A stretch of DNA of 47,254 nt, taken from Bacteroidetes bacterium GWB2_32_14 (GTDB lineage: Bacteria; Bacteroidota; Bacteroidia; Bacteroidales; UBA12077). The notes under the pieces are model-generated. The model was not told the origin of the DNA. It saw nothing but the letters and a program-made list of their open reading frames with translations, and made no database searches. This document shows positions 43,654 to 47,254 of this stretch, one piece after another (positions within the stretch are counted from its first letter, which is position 1; each line of letters opens with the position of its first letter). Both the position numbers and the translations under genes were made by a program. Location of the stretch: assembly GCA_001768235.1 (NCBI GenBank), contig MENK01000015.1:1-47254 (forward strand), in the 5' to 3' direction.

Positions 43654-44310
43654 TTACTTAAAAGTAGCAATTACAGTATGGGTACCTATTGCTTTTTGTC
43701 CAATCTCAACATGAATTTTTGCATCCAGGGGCAGGAAAATATCTACTCTTGAGCCAAAGCGAATGAACCCAACTTCTGAATTCTGTGAAAATTCTTTACC
43801 TTCACGGGCATAACAAATAATTCTTCGGGCTACTATACCTGCAATTTGACGAAAGAGCACCTGTTGTTTATTTTTATTTTCAACAACAACTGTTGTTCGT
43901 TCATTTTCGGTTGATGATTTGGGTAATCGTGCAACCAGGAATTTGCCCGGGTGATATTTAAAAAACTTTACAATTCCTCCAACAGGAAACCAGTTTATAT
44001 GAACATTCCAAACCGACATAAAAATAGAAACCTGTATTCGCCTGTCATTGAAATATTCGTTTTCTTCGGTTTGCTCAATAACAACAACCTTACCATCGCA
44101 TGGAGCATAAATAGCATTGTCATCAGTATTGATTAATCGTGAAGGTTTACGAAAAAAGCGGAGTATAAAAACAAAAAACAATAGTGAAATCGTGAATAAT
44201 ACCCATGTGATAAGAGATATGGAAATAAAACTAAATGAAAATGCATTTATTGCAACAAGAATTAAAAAAAGTATTGCAATAATTTTATATCCTTCTTTGT
44301 GAATTTTCAT
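43654..44310 (-). CDS. psd: Phosphatidylserine decarboxylase proenzyme
   Basis: A 218-residue short (PSD-A type) proenzyme. It converts phosphatidylserine to phosphatidylethanolamine. Two N-terminal helices (about 8-50) anchor it; YAPCDGKVVVIE (68-79), SVWNVHINWFPVGG (99-112) and RFGSRVDIFLP follow. Self-cleavage between G186 and S187 would give the alpha chain with an N-terminal pyruvoyl group. Third gene of ftsH-cdsA-psd, 15 bases after cdsA; its substrate is supplied by pssA at 33939-34688. Confidence 0.92.
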   Translation of the reverse strand: MKIHKEGYKIIAILFLILVAINAFSFSFISISLITWVLFTISLLFFVFILRFFRKPSRLINTDDNAIYAPCDGKVVVIEQTEENEYFNDRRIQVSIFMSVWNVHINWFPVGGIVKFFKYHPGKFLVARLPKSSTENERTTVVVENKNKQQVLFRQIAGIVARRIICYAREGKEFSQNSEVGFIRFGSRVDIFLPLDAKIHVEIGQKAIGTHTVIATFK

Positions 44311-44325
44311 GATTATAAATTGATT

Positions 44326-45138
44326 TTATTGAACAAATTGTAAATATAAATAAAACAGGGGCAGAGCCAGGAGAACGGCATCGAATCGGTCTAAAGTACC
44401 CCCGTGTCCCGGCAAAATTTTCCCGGAATCTTTTTCATCGACACTCCTTTTAAACGATGATTCAACTAGGTCGCCAAATGTTCCGGCAATAGCAACGATA
44501 AGAGCCGTTATTGCCCAATCAAAGAATCCAAGTTCTTTAAAAAATAAAGAAATAATATATGCAATACCAAGTGATGATAACGTTCCTCCTATAAATCCTT
44601 CCCATGATTTTTTAGGTGATATTCTTTCAAACAACCTGTGTTTCCCGAATGATATTCCAAATACATAGGCAAGAGTATCGTACGACCACATCAGGAAGAA
44701 AAATCCTAATAATAAGTTGGGGTTGTAATTTTGTTGATTATCGATTACAATATAATTAGCAAAAGATAACGGAATCGCGATGTATAATATTCCTAAAATA
44801 GTAAACCCAATATTTGTAAAGGGTTGATCCGACTTTCTGTAAAGTTCTATAATAAAGATTCCGATTATTAATGGTATTAATAGAAGGAAGCATTTATAGC
44901 TCATCAAATTATTAGCAAACAGGAAATTGGTTAATAAAGCAATTATTCCAACCAGGATACCATATATTTTTAATGGACGAATTTCGTCTTTTTGAGATAA
45001 TGTATAAAACTCATACATGGAACCCGCGAGGATGAATGTAAAAAGTATTAAAAAAGTTACTTTTCCCAATGTAATTGCACCAATTACAATAATCAAAAAA
45101 ATGATCCCGGTTATTGTGCGTTGAACAAGATTACTCAA
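44326..45138 (-). CDS. cdsA: Phosphatidate cytidylyltransferase
   Basis: A 270-residue membrane enzyme making CDP-diacylglycerol. About seven to eight helices and the C-terminal signature S-x-x-K-R-x4-K-D-S-G-x2-L-P-G-H-G-G-x-x-D-R-x-D (SSFKRSVDEKDSG then GHGGTLDRFD) are complete. The start is TTG at 45138: an in-frame TAA lies nine bases upstream, and the next ATG is 40 codons in and would remove the first helix. Middle gene of ftsH-cdsA-psd. Confidence 0.93.
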   Translation of the reverse strand: MSNLVQRTITGIIFLIIVIGAITLGKVTFLILFTFILAGSMYEFYTLSQKDEIRPLKIYGILVGIIALLTNFLFANNLMSYKCFLLLIPLIIGIFIIELYRKSDQPFTNIGFTILGILYIAIPLSFANYIVIDNQQNYNPNLLLGFFFLMWSYDTLAYVFGISFGKHRLFERISPKKSWEGFIGGTLSSLGIAYIISLFFKELGFFDWAITALIVAIAGTFGDLVESSFKRSVDEKDSGKILPGHGGTLDRFDAVLLALPLFYLYLQFVQ

Positions 45139-45159
45139 AACCTTTTAATTTAATGAATT

Positions 45160-47247
45160 TTACAATTTATCTTTATCTGTTTTTTTAACCCTGGGTTTAG
45201 TAACCTTTTTTGGCTTTTCAGCAATTTCTTTAACTATTTCCTGAGTTGAGTTTTCAATTTTTTTAACCGAATTGTATTGTCTTTCTTGGAGTGTAAGCCA
45301 TGGCCTTTTACCAAAAATATGTTCAAGATCTTCGGCAAATATAACTTCTCTTTCCAGTAAAATATCGGCAAGTTTATTCAGTCCGTCCATGTTTTTCTTT
45401 AGTATGGCTTTTGAGCGTTTGTAAGCTTCTTCGATAAGCTCTTTAACCTCGTTATCGATAAGTTCGGCGGTTTTTTCGCTATAGGGTTTGGTAAAAGCCA
45501 TATCGGTTTGTCCGGATGAATCGTAGAAACTCACATGGCCTACTTTCTCGCTCATTCCAAAATAGGCAATCATCGCGTAGGCTTGTTTCGTGATTTTTTC
45601 AAGGTCGTTCATAGCCCCTGTGGATATTTTACCAAATACCAATTCTTCGGCTACTCTACCGGCTAATGCTGCACACATTTCGTCTAAGAGTTGCTCGCGG
45701 GTAGTTATTTGTCTTTCTTCGGGCAAATACCAGGCAGCACCTAAGGCTCTGCCCCGGGGAATAATAGTAACTTTTACAAGAGGGTGTGCATGTTCAAGTA
45801 ACCAGCTTACAGTAGCATGTCCTGATTCATGGTATGCTATTGTTCGTTTCTCTTCTTTTGTAATAATCTTACTTTTTCTTTCTAATCCCCCAACAATACG
45901 ATCAATGGCATCAAGAAAATCCTGACGTTCGATAAATTTCTTTTCTTTACGTGCTGCAATTAAAGCGGCCTCGTTACAAACATTGGCGATATCGGCGCCA
46001 GAGAAACCAGGGGTTTGTTTCGAAAGAAATTCCAAATCGAGTTTTTCGTCGATTTTAAGAGGTTTTAAATGAACTTCAAATATCTCTTTTCGTTCATTAA
46101 TATCAGGTAATTCAAGATGTATTTGCCTGTCAAAACGTCCGGCACGCATCAATGCTTTGTCAAGAATATCGGCTCTGTTGGTAGCACCCATAATAATTAC
46201 ACCAACGTTATTGCCAAAACCGTCCATTTCTGTTAGTAACTGGTTAAGAGTATTTTCTCGTTCGTCGTTTGCTCCCCAGTTAGGATTTCGTCCACGTGCA
46301 CGGCCAATGGCATCAATCTCGTCAATAAAAATAATACAGGGAGCTTTTTCTTTAGCTTGTTTAAACAAATCACGCACTCTTGATGCACCAACACCAACAA
46401 ACATCTCAACGAAGTCGGAGCCCGACATGGAGAAAAATGGTACATTGGCTTCACCAGCAACTGCTTTTGCAAGTAATGTTTTTCCTGTTCCCGGAGGGCC
46501 AACTAATAATACCCCTTTAGGAATTTTTCCTCCTAAGTCGGTATATTTTTTTGGTGTTTTTAAAAAATCGACAATCTCCTGAACTTCGATTTTTGCTTCT
46601 TCTAACCCGGCAACATCTTTAAAATCAATTTTTATATTGCTTTCTTTGTCGAAGAGTTGTGCTTTTGATTTACCAACATTAAAGATGTTTCCACCTCCTC
46701 CGGGGCCTCCGGTTTTAGCCATACGCCTGAAAATAATTACCCAGATGGCAACAATAATAAAAATAGGGAGTAACCAGCTGAAAATATCACGCATGTAATT
46801 TTGTCGTGTATCGAAACTGTAGTCTAATGAATTGCCTGTAGGATATTTTATTTTCAACTCTTTAATCATATTATCGAACGACTGAATGTCGCCAATGTTA
46901 AAAATAAAATGAGGGCCTTCTTTCGACAGGCTTACAAATTTATTATCAAAAAGTTCCTTGTAACGGGTATTTTCCAGGCGGTCTTTCTTTATATATATTT
47001 CGGCATTTTCTTTATTAACGACAATTATTTTTTCAATATCGTCGTTTTTAAGCATTTCGTATTTATCGTTAATAAACTCGCCACGCTGAATTTCTTTAGG
47101 ACTTGGTGATACACGCATAAATTGAAGGCCTATAAGAGTAACAGCAATTATCCCGTAAATCCAGAAAACATTAAATTTAGGCTTATTATTATTTGGCCCC
47201 ATACTGCTTTTATTATCGGTAGGATTTTGTTTTTTTTCTTCTGACAT
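45160..47247 (-). CDS. ftsH: ATP-dependent zinc metalloprotease FtsH
   Basis: A 695-residue membrane AAA+ protease for damaged or short-lived membrane and cytoplasmic proteins. Helices at about 27-44 and 157-174 flank a periplasmic domain; then Walker A GPPGTGKT (250-257), Walker B IIFIDE (305-310), SRH TNRADILDKALMRAGRFDRQ, and the zinc site HESGH (473-477) with a following third-ligand Asp region (NDLEK). The C-terminus is a Lys-rich low-complexity tail. Complete at its N-terminus, 7 bases from the window end. Likely promoter and upstream gene are beyond the window. Confidence 0.96.
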   Translation of the reverse strand: MSEEKKQNPTDNKSSMGPNNNKPKFNVFWIYGIIAVTLIGLQFMRVSPSPKEIQRGEFINDKYEMLKNDDIEKIIVVNKENAEIYIKKDRLENTRYKELFDNKFVSLSKEGPHFIFNIGDIQSFDNMIKELKIKYPTGNSLDYSFDTRQNYMRDIFSWLLPIFIIVAIWVIIFRRMAKTGGPGGGGNIFNVGKSKAQLFDKESNIKIDFKDVAGLEEAKIEVQEIVDFLKTPKKYTDLGGKIPKGVLLVGPPGTGKTLLAKAVAGEANVPFFSMSGSDFVEMFVGVGASRVRDLFKQAKEKAPCIIFIDEIDAIGRARGRNPNWGANDERENTLNQLLTEMDGFGNNVGVIIMGATNRADILDKALMRAGRFDRQIHLELPDINERKEIFEVHLKPLKIDEKLDLEFLSKQTPGFSGADIANVCNEAALIAARKEKKFIERQDFLDAIDRIVGGLERKSKIITKEEKRTIAYHESGHATVSWLLEHAHPLVKVTIIPRGRALGAAWYLPEERQITTREQLLDEMCAALAGRVAEELVFGKISTGAMNDLEKITKQAYAMIAYFGMSEKVGHVSFYDSSGQTDMAFTKPYSEKTAELIDNEVKELIEEAYKRSKAILKKNMDGLNKLADILLEREVIFAEDLEHIFGKRPWLTLQERQYNSVKKIENSTQEIVKEIAEKPKKVTKPRVKKTDKDKL

Positions 47248-47254
47248 TATTTAA

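Noticed and set aside
1-47254. CRISPR arrays, tRNA/rRNA genes, prophage or integron
   Set aside because: No spaced direct-repeat array, no cloverleaf or rRNA core seen, and no integrase, recombinase, transposase or phage structural gene in either strand; gene content reads as ordinary chromosome.

Overview
This 47 kb window is AT-rich chromosomal DNA from a member of the Bacteroidota, most likely an environmental or marine Bacteroidales-type organism; the genus cannot be fixed from sequence alone. Evidence for the phylum: type IX secretion (T9SS) sorting domains of type A and type B, a PorQ/PorV-like protein, GH92, DUF5916 and BT0820-like HAD families, a DUF4492-cydA-cydB operon, and promoters of the TTG-N18-20-TAnnTTTG form. 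Shine-Dalgarno sequences are mostly absent. I see no rRNA, tRNA, CRISPR array, prophage or intact insertion sequence.

Layout. 1-2.0 kb: an outer-membrane porin and a small secreted FMN-binding protein behind a promoter that overlaps a 7-1-7 Fur-family-type palindrome. 2.0-7.1 kb (minus): parE-parC-aroK. 7.2-7.9 kb: a PlsC-type acyltransferase. 8.2-15.4 kb: a hypothetical secreted protein, then a minus-strand cluster GH92 mannosidase - multidomain T9SS-exported metallophosphatase - iron-sulfur flavoprotein. 15.5-17.0 kb: queuosine-precursor transporter and an unknown membrane protein, each with its own promoter. 17.3-21.6 kb: two SGNH proteins plus an MBOAT acyltransferase, a probable polysaccharide O-acylation module. 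21.6-25.1 kb: DUF5916 outer-membrane protein and an exported metallo-beta-lactamase-fold protein. 25.2-27.5 kb: overlapping ECF sigma factor, membrane anti-sigma candidate and a secreted repeat (solenoid-like) protein. 27.6-27.8 kb: a non-coding nested inverted-repeat element. 27.8-33.8 kb (minus): porQ - HAD phosphatase-like - glutaminyl cyclase lipoprotein - tricorn-like protease. 33.9-36.1 kb: pssA-purS facing a DAHP synthase/chorismate mutase. 36.1-40.2 kb (minus): DUF4492-cydA-cydB, an unrecorded 34-residue single-helix ORF and a repeat lipoprotein. 40.3-43.7 kb: small T9SS type-B protein, AI-2E family permease, DMT transporter, small lipoprotein. 43.7-47.2 kb (minus): ftsH-cdsA-psd.

How the genes fit together. 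Phospholipid synthesis is nearly complete here (plsC-like, cdsA, pssA, psd). Envelope biogenesis and secretion dominate the rest. Eleven predicted exported proteins have Gln directly after the signal-peptidase site (a twelfth has Glu), and the window encodes the glutaminyl cyclase expected to turn that Gln into pyroglutamate, in a cluster that begins with a T9SS-related porQ. The most promising items to follow up are the CydX-like 34-residue ORF, the Fur-like porin/flavoprotein unit, the sigma/anti-sigma/repeat-protein triplet and the two-SGNH acylation module.
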